Shown here one piece after another: positions 24,019-33,694 of a stretch of DNA of 64,000 nucleotides. The notes below the pieces were generated by a model. It had not been told where the DNA came from. It did not search any database and saw only the letters and a program-made list of their open reading frames with translations. A program made the translations under genes and the position numbers. The stretch is taken from assembly GCA_025716855.1 (NCBI GenBank), contig JAIXMQ010000003.1, positions 62,001-126,000 on the forward strand. Direction: 5' to 3'. Origin of the DNA: Pilaira anomala (Eukaryota; Mucoromycota; Mucoromycetes; Mucorales; Mucoraceae). Numbering within the stretch: position 1 is the first letter of the stretch; each line of letters opens with the position of its first letter.

Positions 24019-25307
24019 TTATCTTCTAATGGTACCACCATTTCTATGATATAAGGCTTCCAGCTCAGTTTCGAGTGCCTTAATTTGAGCATGTCTTGAC
24101 TCCAAATCTTTATTTAAACGATCACGTTCAGAAACCAATTGAGTCTCCCATTGTCTAAAACGATTTTCTTCTTTTTTAACTTGTTCAGTAAATTCTTTAC
24201 GAAGAGATTCTTCCTTTTCACGATGTTTAGGGTTTTCAGCCTTGACAGACTTGGATTCACCAAACTTACGAGTGGCCATTTCGTTCAAACGATAATTTTC
24301 ATAGTGAACGGATTCAGTAGTATCAATTAAATCATGCATATGAGAGCGAATTAAGAGATGACGCAATTTCTTAAAATCACAGTGGGATTCGTTCTCTACT
24401 TCTGCTACACCCCATGAGTAGGCACGGCCTTTGACGGTACGACCATCGGGTGTTTGAACATCTTGCGTGGAACCAATAATCGAAAAGGGCATAGAAGCCA
24501 TAATATCTTTATTGGTTTGAGTCACATCTTCATCTTCACTTTCAATAGGACAACTGTATACTTTAATATGATTATCTTCAATCGATTGAAGTACACGTTG
24601 TTTGAATTCAATAAGATCTTTTGGAGTTAATGTGTCTGCTTTAGCAACAACAGGAATCAAATTAACTCGGGAACCTAATCGTTTCATCATTTCAATGTCC
24701 AATGGTTTCAAGCTAAACACATGTTAGTTACATAATACACATATATATATATATACATTGTATTGTATATCTTTACCTGTGACCGGTGGGTCGGATAAAA
24801 TACAAGCAAACATGAACTCGCATATCAATCTTTGTCTGTCTATCAGGCTGTTGTTCTTGACGCATAAAACTTTCATGTTGATCATCAATAAATTCAGAAA
24901 TTGGAATCCAACTATTGTGACTATTCACATAATCACCAAATCCTGGTGTATCCACAATAGATAATTTTACTTTAAACATCTTTTCCTCGATTTCTACATT
25001 GATAATAACAATAAATATTAAGCTTTTTTTTTTTTAAAAAAATAAATAAATAATTCTTTTTTCTACCTGTTTTGGTAATTTCAATTTCGACAGTTCTATC
25101 AAGTTGTTTAGCATGTCTTTGTGCTTGGTCTTTATATTGTTTCAAAGTAGTTGTGAATAATGTATTGATATAGGTAGTTTTACCTAAACCTGATTCACCA
25201 CATACCATGATGGTGAAGTTACATCCTTTATTTGTAACAATCTTGTGTCGTTGATTAGGTAAATGAGCAACACCTATTCCAGAGGAAGAAACTGTGACAG
25301 GAGACAT
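24019..25307 (-). CDS. CDC12: Septin, Cdc12/AspC type
   Basis: Exons 25307-25067, 24993-24777 and 24712-24019 give 383 residues. A short N-terminus leads to HLPNQRHKIVTNKGCNFTIM and the P-loop GESGLGKTT; G3 is DTPGFGD, G4 is AKAD, and the septin unique element follows (SHCDFKKLRHLLIRSHMHDL and so on). The C-terminus from about residue 300 is a charged coiled coil. GISNLPNQRYKIV-like sequence and the HESFMRQEQQP motif point to the Cdc12/AspC group rather than Cdc3, Cdc10 or Cdc11. Septins form hetero-oligomeric filaments at septa, branch points and hyphal tips. The first donor is GTAGAA, off consensus but frame-consistent. Confidence 0.92.
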
Positions 25308-25564
25308 AATGAAGGGAGAGAGAGAGAGAGAGAGAGAGAAAAAAAAAAAATTTTTTTTATTTAATAAAGAGAAAAAGAGAAAGTAAAAAAAATAAAAATA
25401 AAAATAAATAGTTGTAATATACACAGAGAAAGAGAGAAATATATATTTGTGATTGCCATTGGATAGTTGAGTGGTAGTACAAAAAAAAAGGAAGGTTACA
25501 ATTTGAAGAGTCGTGGTGTTTTTGAGGGTATATATATATATATGATTCAGTAGTACACACACAT

Positions 25565-25765
25565 TTAGGATAAAGAACTAGAGATAAGATCTTTTTGAAT
25601 GAAATCGTCTGTCTTGTTTGATGATAAACCAAAGACGGCTGTAAGTGAAGTAGCGATTGGACTTGTCGTCTTTCTCACTAATTCTTCTGAAGAGTCTTCA
25701 ATGATCCTTGGACGTTGAACAGTAGTGAAACTACGTTGAATACTTGTTACAATACGAGAGAACAT
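25565..25765 (-). CDS. Small protein with mitochondrial-type N-terminus, function unknown
   Basis: An intronless 66-residue frame starts MFSRIVTSIQRSFTTVQRPR, an amphipathic Arg/Ser/Thr-rich sequence with no acidic residues that looks like a mitochondrial presequence, and continues IIEDSSEELVRKTTSPIATS into a short hydrophobic stretch (LTAVFGL). Its codon use is ordinary for the window, unlike nearby homopolymer-derived frames, and it lies in the space between the septin promoter and DMC1. The frame also stays open further upstream but only through poly-Lys/Phe codons, so this ATG is preferred. No family is recognised; it could be spurious. Confidence 0.45.
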   Translation of the reverse strand: MFSRIVTSIQRSFTTVQRPRIIEDSSEELVRKTTSPIATSLTAVFGLSSNKTDDFIQKDLISSSLS

Positions 25766-26069
25766 GTTTTTTGAGTTGTTTAATAAAAATATAAAAAGTG
25801 ATAAAAAAAAAAAAAAAAAAAGAAAAAAAGAAGAGAGAGGAAAATAAAGTAAAGGAGGGGGATTTACATATATTTTTAGTGCCTTTTTTTTTTTTTTAAA
25901 AAAGTCACACCACAATTAAACTTTTTGCCGTAAGGAAATAATAGTAATATATCATCATAAATATCAATGATTGGTTAATGCAATTGTCTTATGCTAAAAT
26001 AGATGGGAATTTATCTTGAATATTTGTCATTTCTTTTTCCCTTTTTGTTTATTCAACAAACAAATCAAT
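25766..26069. other. Short divergent intergenic region
   Basis: Lies between the small frame on the minus strand and DMC1 on the plus strand. It consists mostly of A/T tracts; nothing further is recognised. Confidence 0.5.
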
Positions 26070-27521
26070 ATGCCTTCATCTATATTACCTGATGAGAATC
26101 AATCCACTTTAGGTCAAATGGAAGTGGAAGATGAGGAAACGGTAAGTAAGAAAAAAAATAAAATAAAAAGTGTAATAGTCATTTAAAATACTTTTATTAT
26201 TAGTTATTCCATACTGAAGTAGATGAACTTCAAATGCATGGTATTGGTGTAGCGGATATCACAAAGCTAAAGTCTGCAGGTGTTTGTACAGTCAGAGTAA
26301 AGTGTGAAACAAACAAACAAAGATCCATTATAAGAGATAATCTAATAATGTAACTATTTTTTTTTTTTTTTTTTAGGGTGTACAAATGATGACAAAGAAA
26401 TCTTTATTAAAAATAAAAGGCTTATCCGAAACTAAAGTGGATAAAATCAAAGAAGCTGCTGTCAAGAGTCAAGTAAGTCGATTATTCAATTTGATTCACA
26501 TCATCTGTTGTACTCATATATAATATTCTAAATGTAGGGACCTGGATTTGTTACAGCTAAACAAATCGCTATACAAAGAGAAAAAGTGGTCAAAATTTCT
26601 ACTGGTAGTAAACAATTGGATGTTCTTTTAGGAGGTATGTTATAAGGTATATTTTTTTCCCCACACAAGAACTAAAAGTATAAAAAAAAATAGGTGGAAT
26701 TCAAACGATGTCATTGACTGAAGCATTTGGGGAGTACAGAACAGGTAAAACTCAATTAGCTCATACTTTATGTGTTCAAGTTCAATTATCTCCAGAAGAC
26801 GGTGGAGCCAATAGTAAAGCAGGTAGAAAAAAAAAATTATTTATTTATTTATTCACTTAAATAATCATCATACCATTTGAATTAGCCTATATTGATACAG
26901 AAGGTACATTTAGACCTGATCGAATTCGTTGTATTGCAGATAGATTTGGTGTGGACCCAGATATCGTACTTGATAACATTGTAGTTGCGCGTGCCTGGAA
27001 CAGTGATCAACAAATGGACCTCATTTCTGAACTCGCAGGTCACTTTGCAGATCAAAAAGGTGTCTATCGTTTACTTGTGATTGATTCCATCATGTCCTTA
27101 TTTCGCTGTGATTACAGTGGTCGTGGAGAATTAGCTGACAGACAACAAAAATTAAATCAAATGTTGTCTCGTTTGACAAAGATTTCGGAAGAGTATAACG
27201 TCGCTGTCTTTTTAACCAATCAAGTCTCTTCGGATCCAGGAGGTGGAATGACTTTTGTTGCAGACCCAAAGAAACCCATCGGTGGACACGTCTTGGCACA
27301 TGCGTAAAAAGAAGCAGAAATATACTATTTTTTTTTTTTAAAAAAAAAAATAGTGGACTGACATTTTTTTTTTTCTTTAATCTAGATCTTCTACTCGTGT
27401 TTACTTGAGAAAAGGTAGAGGTGATGAAAGAGTTGCAAAGTTATTTGATTCACCTGATATGCCTGAAAGTGAAGCTTCTTTTTCAATTACTAATGGAGGC
27501 ATTGTAGATGTCTCTTTCTAA
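26070..27521 (+). CDS. DMC1: Meiotic recombinase DMC1
   Basis: Seven exons (26070-26141, 26204-26296, 26377-26472, 26538-26634, 26694-26822, 26886-27303, 27386-27521) give 346 residues, the normal DMC1 length. An N-terminal helix-hairpin-helix ([20 protein letters not shown]) precedes the RecA core: Walker [10 protein letters not shown] near residue 132, [20 protein letters not shown], Walker B LLVIDSIM near 226, and DNA-binding loops through [20 protein letters not shown] and [12 protein letters not shown]. The features that separate DMC1 from RAD51 are met ([36 protein letters not shown] in place of the RAD51 DGAAMF type). DMC1 catalyses interhomologue strand exchange in meiosis, so its intact frame suggests a sexual cycle. 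Walker A has Tyr where Phe is usual, a conservative change. Confidence 0.95.
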
Positions 27522-27737
27522 ACAAATCCCTTTAAAATTTCATTACGTATCATTTAGCTATAGCTTGTATATAATTTATATATAGCACACACACACTCAC
27601 ACATTTACGTAAATAATCAATATTCTTCTCACAACTAAAAAAAAAACAAATAAAAAAAAATACATTTTTTTGCATGGTATATAGATGACATAAAAGTCTC
27701 TAAAAGAAAAGGCGCACTTTATTCTAATAAAACACTA

Positions 27738-29153
27738 TTACTGTAACTGCCAAGGATTAGGTTCTTTCAAGATATTTCTTTCTAAAGGACCACCACAATC
27801 TGTATCACAACACACATTTTCCTTTTGACATGTCTCTGGATACGTCATATTATTCTTATCCGGCTTATTCTCCAAGATCATACGAAGGTAAGGTAAGAAC
27901 TTATCCACATCTACCTTTCTTGAAACATCCTTATGGTACTGATGAATCGGGTCCCACTCTCTTCCGGGTAAATAACGTGACATGACCTCTCCAGCATACT
28001 GTTCGGTCACAAACGACTTCATCTCCGTCTCATTTAATTTTATATCATAATTCTTCAAGATGGAAGCAGCCAACTCAGGTTCAAATTCTTGACATTCAGT
28101 ACGATCACATTCATAATTAAAGATACGTCGACCAATTGCTGTCATAGGGTACTTGAACCAATCTTCACTGTACCATCGAGCTGAGATTGAGATCAGGGCT
28201 GCATCTTCTTTCATAAATAATCCTGCTCCAAGTCCATTTCCAAAAGGTGCAATCAAGATATCCAAGTCCTTGACAGCTTGTGCAGTATGTACAATGTCAC
28301 AAGCGGATTGATCAAAATCAATACTTTCAATTGCAAAATCACCTTCTTTCTTTAATCGATCAATCAGTTCAGGCATATTGGTAATATGGCGTGTATGTTG
28401 ACGGTTCAATAATCCAATACGGTATTTACCCGTAGCCTTGTGTTGAACGATAGATGTCAAACAGCTGTTCTCGACTTCATGAGGCTTGGAAAAGACGTAT
28501 TCTTTAAATGAGGCGTAATGTGTGCTAGGAATATGTGAATCACAGTACCAAAGTGAGCATCGATTCCCTGTACCGACAACAGCACGAGCAAAACACATCG
28601 GTTGATAACCAGGTTTCATTTGTCGATCGGTCAAGACATCTTTGGATTCTAATACCATGTCTTTATCGGTAGGTAAGACCAAATCAATCACTGTATGTTT
28701 GTTCCAATAGGTATCCACACGTAAGGTCCAATCGTTTGGTAAAACGTTATAATCCATCATGGTACTGAATAAGGGCATTAACCCATTGTAAAGGAAATGA
28801 GAAAAGTGAAAGGGAGAGTAAAGTCCATAGACAAATAAAGTTTGGTTCATTCGAATCGCATTGAGTGGTTCAGCTACTCGTTTAGGTTCAAACCAGTAAT
28901 CACCTTCCTCGCCTACATTACCCATATTGATCTTGGGTGGTTGTCGATTAGGGTGGATGATGAACGGTCCCGTATTACGGTCAATACAGAAATTAGTGAA
29001 TTCACAAATCGTGTTGCGATCTTTGCCTCGACATGACCATGAAGAAATTGGGATGGTCTCGGTAGGTTGAGTTAAGGTCGAGATGAAATAAAGTATCCAA
29101 AGTGTTGTAAATACAAATAGACCTTGAAGTATATATTTCTTATTGAGTGTCAT
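27738..29153 (-). CDS. Glycosyltransferase family 61 type II membrane protein
   Basis: A single exon of 471 residues starting MTLNKKYILQGLFVFTTLWI, a short cytosolic end plus one membrane anchor, as in Golgi or ER glycosyltransferases. The rest matches the GT61/DUF563 group (EOGT and plant xylosyl/arabinosyl transferases): YSPFHFSHFLYNGLMPLFST, KYRIGLLNRQHTRHI, and the C-terminal IDFDQSACDIVHTAQAVKDL followed by DILIAPFGNGLGAGLFM. The donor sugar and acceptor cannot be inferred. The frame stays open upstream of this methionine through 22 more codons, but a hydrophobic anchor directly after MTLNKK makes the internal ATG the better start. The C-terminus is cysteine-rich (CQKENVCCDTDCGG). Confidence 0.85.
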   Translation of the reverse strand: MTLNKKYILQGLFVFTTLWILYFISTLTQPTETIPISSWSCRGKDRNTICEFTNFCIDRNTGPFIIHPNRQPPKINMGNVGEEGDYWFEPKRVAEPLNAIRMNQTLFVYGLYSPFHFSHFLYNGLMPLFSTMMDYNVLPNDWTLRVDTYWNKHTVIDLVLPTDKDMVLESKDVLTDRQMKPGYQPMCFARAVVGTGNRCSLWYCDSHIPSTHYASFKEYVFSKPHEVENSCLTSIVQHKATGKYRIGLLNRQHTRHITNMPELIDRLKKEGDFAIESIDFDQSACDIVHTAQAVKDLDILIAPFGNGLGAGLFMKEDAALISISARWYSEDWFKYPMTAIGRRIFNYECDRTECQEFEPELAASILKNYDIKLNETEMKSFVTEQYAGEVMSRYLPGREWDPIHQYHKDVSRKVDVDKFLPYLRMILENKPDKNNMTYPETCQKENVCCDTDCGGPLERNILKEPNPWQLQ

Positions 29154-29633
29154 AATAAATATACTAGTTAGAAAAAGAGGGGGTTTTTTTCTATTTTTGT
29201 GCACAAGCCCTCTTCTCATTTTTTTTTTTTTTTTTTAGTCGCTTTTTTTTTTTTTACATTCGGACGTTCAAAGAAGCTGTATCACCATAATAGGCTCAGA
29301 TATTATAATAGTTAAGAATTCAGAATACAGAAATGCACTCCAGTCTTGATCCTGTTTTAGCATCAGATACTGTATAATGTTGAATAAATATAACACTACA
29401 GCAAGTTGATATTGAGGTTTTTCTTCTAATTTTTCATGTTGCCCTGAATGAATAGCTATAGCAGCATTTTATTGCATTTTGTTTTTTCAGGAACACTATA
29501 TTTTCTTGTGATGGGAATAAAACTAGTTTCAAGTTGTTTTGATGCTTTTTTATATCTTTTTACTTTCTTTTGCGTGTAGATTTTATGACCCATTTGTTTT
29601 TTTTTTTTTCAATTGAAAAAGAGAAAATAAAAA

Positions 29634-29668
<35 letters not shown>

Positions 29669-29789
29669 TTTTTTTTTTTCATTATACAAGTTAGAAACAT
29701 GTAAAAAATAAATAAATAATAACACTAAATAATATACATATATATATAACTATGCAGTGATCAACAGAAATAAATAAATTTATTATAGA
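29154..29789. other. Intergenic
   Basis: Promoter of the GT61 gene and 3' region of the HSF gene, both transcribed leftward. It contains a (TA)n tract at about 29639-29665. No gene seen. Confidence 0.6.
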
Positions 29790-31289
29790 TTAAGTAGTTC
29801 TTGTAAAAGTATAAGACATGTCTTGATAAAAAGGTTGTTGAAAGGAAGGTTCATTTAGAGCAAAAGCGGGTGTGATTGGACTATGAGGACTATAAAGACT
29901 TGGAATATCGTCGTCAGGAATAAACGGACTAGGACTAGGAGAGACAGGCGTATTTAATGCGGTATGATATGCACTGAGTGCAGGTGAATTATCCATAGGA
30001 GATAAACCAAGATGAGGTAAATTATGTGTTTGAACAGTGAGTGCAGGAGGCGGTGTAGCAGGATGACGTGATGGAGTTGTATGATGTGTCGATGTGAAAT
30101 TATTCGTAGGAGATCTTTGTTGTTGAATTGGGTTGGTGTTATTATTATTGTTATTATTATTATTACTATTATTATTATTATTACTACTGTTATTGTTATT
30201 GTTATAAAATTGAGGTGGTGTATCATGCGAAGTAATGAATATAGAAGGTGGTCTTTCGATATCAACGAAACCATTCATATTTAATTCAGCTGGTATTTGC
30301 ACTAATTAAAAAACTATAAGTATATAATAGGGTATAATAAAGAACCATGTTTAAATATATTACCTTGAGGACCGTGTCGAGTAGATAGGAAATCCATCAT
30401 GTTTTTTAATACTTGCTGTTGTTTGAGTTGTTTATTTTTGGTATCAGCTAATTCTCTTACGACCTGACTAAAATTATCTTGTAAACGAGCTAATTGTTGT
30501 ACCATTTCAGATTGAGATACTTGCATCATGGCCATATGAGAATGAATGTCACCATTATCTCTATTACTTCGAGTCGTTTCAGTTTCTAATGATTTTCGTT
30601 TAATTTCATCTAAATAATCTGGATGATCTTTAATAAATTTAGGGTGAGAGAATTCCCAAATTTGATTCTCTGCTAATGTACGATGTCCTCTTGGTGATTT
30701 ATTTACTTTATGAAAGCCATACCTATTTTTTTTTTTTTAATATAAATCGTTTAATAAATGGTTATATATATATATAATAATAATAAATTTATATAAATTC
30801 GATAGTATACTTGCATATTCAATTGGCGTACAAAACTACTAAAATTATTATGCTTAAAATGTTTTGGCAAAACATCTCTTGAAAATTCCATGATATTACA
30901 AACGATAAATGATGATCCTGTATAATTCCATGCAATTAAATGTTGGTACTGATTATCCACTACCATACTAATATTTGATTTAAAAATAAACCAAAAAAAA
31001 AAAATTAAAACATGTATATACTTTTTTACTTATCAACTTAAAAAAAAACTTACTTGTATAATTTATGAACAAATGTATTACTATTGACATTATTAGATTT
31101 ATTTGAAGGCGGCTGAAGAGACATACTAGTACTAAATTGATTATTTAATGATTCTCTAGGTGAACCACCTGGTGAAACATAAGGTGAATTCATGGGTGAA
31201 GTACGTGGCGATCCCGACGAAATGGAACAACTGTCGTTAAACGATCCAGAGATGGATGATAATGAAGAATTTCTACCGTGCTGCATCAT
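29790..31289 (-). CDS. Heat-shock-factor-type transcription factor (copy A)
   Basis: Exons 31289-31054, 30967-30815, 30722-30364 and 30301-29790 give 419 residues. A Ser/Pro-rich N-terminus precedes the HSF DNA-binding domain (FVHKLYN..., [52 protein letters not shown]), then a heptad coiled coil ([20 protein letters not shown] onward) and an Asn- and Pro-rich C-terminus. The second intron begins with GCAAGT. Only this GC donor restores the invariant LNMYGFHKV; the nearby GTATAC would give a broken frame. HSF proteins bind nGAAn repeats as trimers. A second HSF gene is at 47.8 kb. I cannot say which, if either, is the canonical heat-shock regulator. Two adjacent start codons (31289, 31286) are equally possible. 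Confidence 0.88.
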
Positions 31290-31335
31290 ATTAAATAACA
31301 GAAAAAAAAAGAGAGAGAGTGTGTGTGTGAAAAAA

Positions 31336-31370
<35 letters not shown>

Positions 31371-31478
31371 TAAGAAGAGAAGAAAAGGGGAGCAATTATT
31401 GAAGATAGAAAGGGGAGAGACACAAGCTGATGGATTGAAAAAAAAAGGGTGATTTTATTATTATTAAATAATGGCTCA

Positions 31479-31489
31479 TGAGTCACGTG
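31479..31489 (+). promoter_or_regulatory. Composite TGAGTCA/CACGTG element upstream of HSF copy A
   Basis: TGAGTCACGTG joins a Gcn4/AP-1 site (TGAGTCA, 31479-31485) and an E-box (CACGTG, 31484-31489) about 190 bp upstream of the HSF start codon and just beyond the 3' end of the ceramidase gene. It could serve the HSF promoter. Confidence 0.4.
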
Positions 31490-31496
31490 TAAAGGT

Positions 31497-32842
31497 TTAC
31501 GAGGATTTGAACTTGTTCAAAGGTCTCAAATAAGAGATAGGACCAAACCAACAAAGCTTATATTTGTCGGGACTATCTCTCAATACAGGTTGAATCCATT
31601 CACAAAATACGATAAAAGAGTAAGCACCAAGAGCTATAATAACTATATCAGTATAAAATACATCTTTTTTATTATACTATTTTTTTTTTTTTTTTACCTG
31701 TGCCAATGTGCCACCAACCATGAAGCTATAAATAGAGGGTATAAGTCGGTATTTTATCAACAACACTATTTATATAGGTATACCTCACTAATGGAACCTG
31801 TTAAGGTAGATACTCTTGTTCTCCAAACTCTTAAAGAAAGACAAAATTGGTTATCAATATTCCAAAGAATAAAAGCAACAATAAAACCTAAAGCAGCCAT
31901 CCAAAGTAAAAGTCGCATACGAGATTTCTCATAAACATATCCCTCAGGTACTTTTCCAACTAATAATACAGACCGAATTACAACTGTCAAGACAAGTAAA
32001 GCATATGCAACTTGATGGAAAACTGGGTCATTGATAATGATATAAGCATAAGATACAATTCCCGAATAAACTGCTAAAGCAATTGGAAGTTTGGCGCCTA
32101 TTGTGCTCTTTGGATCCGCGATAAAGCTGGTGGAGAAAAAAAAAAAAAGTCAAAAAAACGGAGCATTAAAAAAACGATGGTTACACTTACGTATGCCATA
32201 CGGCAATACTTGCTACATAAAGCACTAAAAAAGAAAAAAAAAAAAAGATGAGTAATTCATGACATTCACACATTTCTGGTATTTACTTGGTAATTCATCT
32301 AATAATTGCATATTGTATTGTAATGTCATATGGAAAAACCAACTAAAAAAAAAAAAAGTTGGTATAACATTTAAAAAGGAGCTTTTTTTTTTTTTTTTTT
32401 TTTTTATCATCATCAGGTTACTCACGAGCCGAAACCGACCATCATTACACCAAGGTAAAGAGGAATTAATGTTTTACTAGCATTGTTTCTAAACACATTG
32501 TAAATACCAAACATACATAAAAAGACTAAAATACAAGTTAATATAAATTTATACAATGAAAAAAATATTAAACATTTACTAAAACTCAAGTTGGTAATTG
32601 TGTTGAAGAATTCCGCAATGTATGGTGAAACAGTGTAATTTTCCTGATGTAGACGTTTTAAAGATGTGTGTGGGAATATCTAAAAAAAAAAAAAAAAAAA
32701 AAGGTTCTTACTTCACACCAGTCAATCGTCGACGTGCTTATAAAAAAAGTAAATAAATAACATTAATTCAGGTACGGAAATATTATATAAACAAGATTTA
32801 CACAGGGCCCCAATAATAAGTTCTTTGATCAACAATATACAT
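31497..32842 (-). CDS. YPC1: Alkaline ceramidase (ACER/YPC1 family)
   Basis: Nine exons (32842-32802, 32736-32712, 32643-32580, 32525-32426, 32342-32287, 32224-32191, 32126-31784, 31725-31698, 31633-31497) give 275 residues with about seven membrane helices. The join reads YYWGPVTSTIDWCEENYTVS, then PYIAEFFNTITNLSF, the family signature. The metal-site residues are present: FHMTLQYNMQLLDELPMLYV and LHGWWHIGT with its two His. The enzyme hydrolyses ceramide to sphingoid base and fatty acid in the ER or Golgi. Four exons are 41 nt or shorter (41, 25, 34, 28 nt), so gene finders may miss them. The second acceptor is AAG. The overall match and length leave little doubt. Confidence 0.92.
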
Positions 32843-33416
32843 TTTGTTGAAAGTAAATAAAAAAAAAGAGAGAGAGAGAATAAGCAACCTCTTTTCTTTT
32901 TCAATAATAGAAAAGTTTTTGTGTCAAGTTTTTTTTTTTTTTTTTTTTTTTATCTCGGCATGAGATTTACCCTTTGTTTTTTTTTAAATAAAAAATAAAA
33001 AAGCGTTCCAAGGAACCTAGAAAAAATTTTTAAGCCACTATTGAAGCAAATGTAATGTCTATAACAGGAAAGCGAAGAAATGACTCACATTCATAATTCT
33101 TATCAATAACCAATGAAACAAAAGATAAAGTCAGGGATATAAATAAAAAAAAAAGTGTGTTTTGATTTTTTTTTCTTTTTTCTTTATTCAATTCTTCTTT
33201 TCTTCTGAATTTATTCTGAATTTATTGGTCTTTTTTAAAAAGCTCCAATAATTTTACACTTACTTATTACAAGTTTTTTTTTCGTCTCTTAGAAAAAAAA
33301 ACTTTTTGTCTATTTATTAGCTTTTCAGCTTACCAACTTCCTTAAACCCTCTTTATATATTTTTTTGAAACCCACACTTTATTATCCCCCCCTTGTTTAT
33401 TTCCCGTTTTAACACG
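32843..33416. promoter_or_regulatory. Divergent region between ceramidase and bZIP genes
   Basis: Holds both promoters. A consensus Gcn4 site TGACTCA lies at 33081-33087. T-tract-rich sequence precedes the bZIP leader; the transcription start is not determined. Confidence 0.5.
33081..33087 (+). promoter_or_regulatory. Gcn4-response element (TGACTCA) upstream of the bZIP gene
   Basis: A perfect TGACTCA sits about 610 bp upstream of the bZIP start codon and 240 bp upstream of the ceramidase start. As the bZIP gene encodes a Gcn4/CPC1-type protein, autoregulation is a reasonable inference. Confidence 0.45.
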
Positions 33417-33618
33417 ATGAACTCCACCGCCTAATTGCTCTCGTTCCTTCGGACGAAACTTTTTACATAGAACCAGACAACCATATTTTTTTTATATCTC
33501 GATTAAATTTCTCTGTAGCCAACATGGTCTACCATAACACTTCGTTAATATGTTTACACACTTGCAAAAAAAACCGCAAAACTCGAAAACCTCATTTATT
33601 ACTACCCTGCTGAAATAA
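33417..33618 (+). promoter_or_regulatory. Upstream ORFs in the leader of the Gcn4-like bZIP gene
   Basis: Three ATG-initiated frames precede the main start at 33695. uORF1 at 33417-33434 encodes MNSTA. uORF2 at 33524-33613 encodes 29 residues. uORF3 at 33550-33618 encodes 22 residues in another frame and overlaps uORF2. A very short first uORF followed by a longer inhibitory one is the arrangement known for Neurospora cpc-1, yeast GCN4 and animal ATF4, where eIF2 phosphorylation lets ribosomes bypass the later uORF. Translation control here is inferred from that pattern. Confidence 0.6.
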
Positions 33619-33694
33619 CAACTTTATATTATTATCAAATCAAATAGTCAAATAATTTATCCCCCCCCAAAATCATCATCATCAAAAAAAAAAA

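Noticed and set aside
30722..30810. Standard GT donor (GTATAC) for HSF copy A intron 2
   Set aside because: Using it shifts the frame and destroys the invariant NMYGFHKV; the GC donor four bases upstream restores it.
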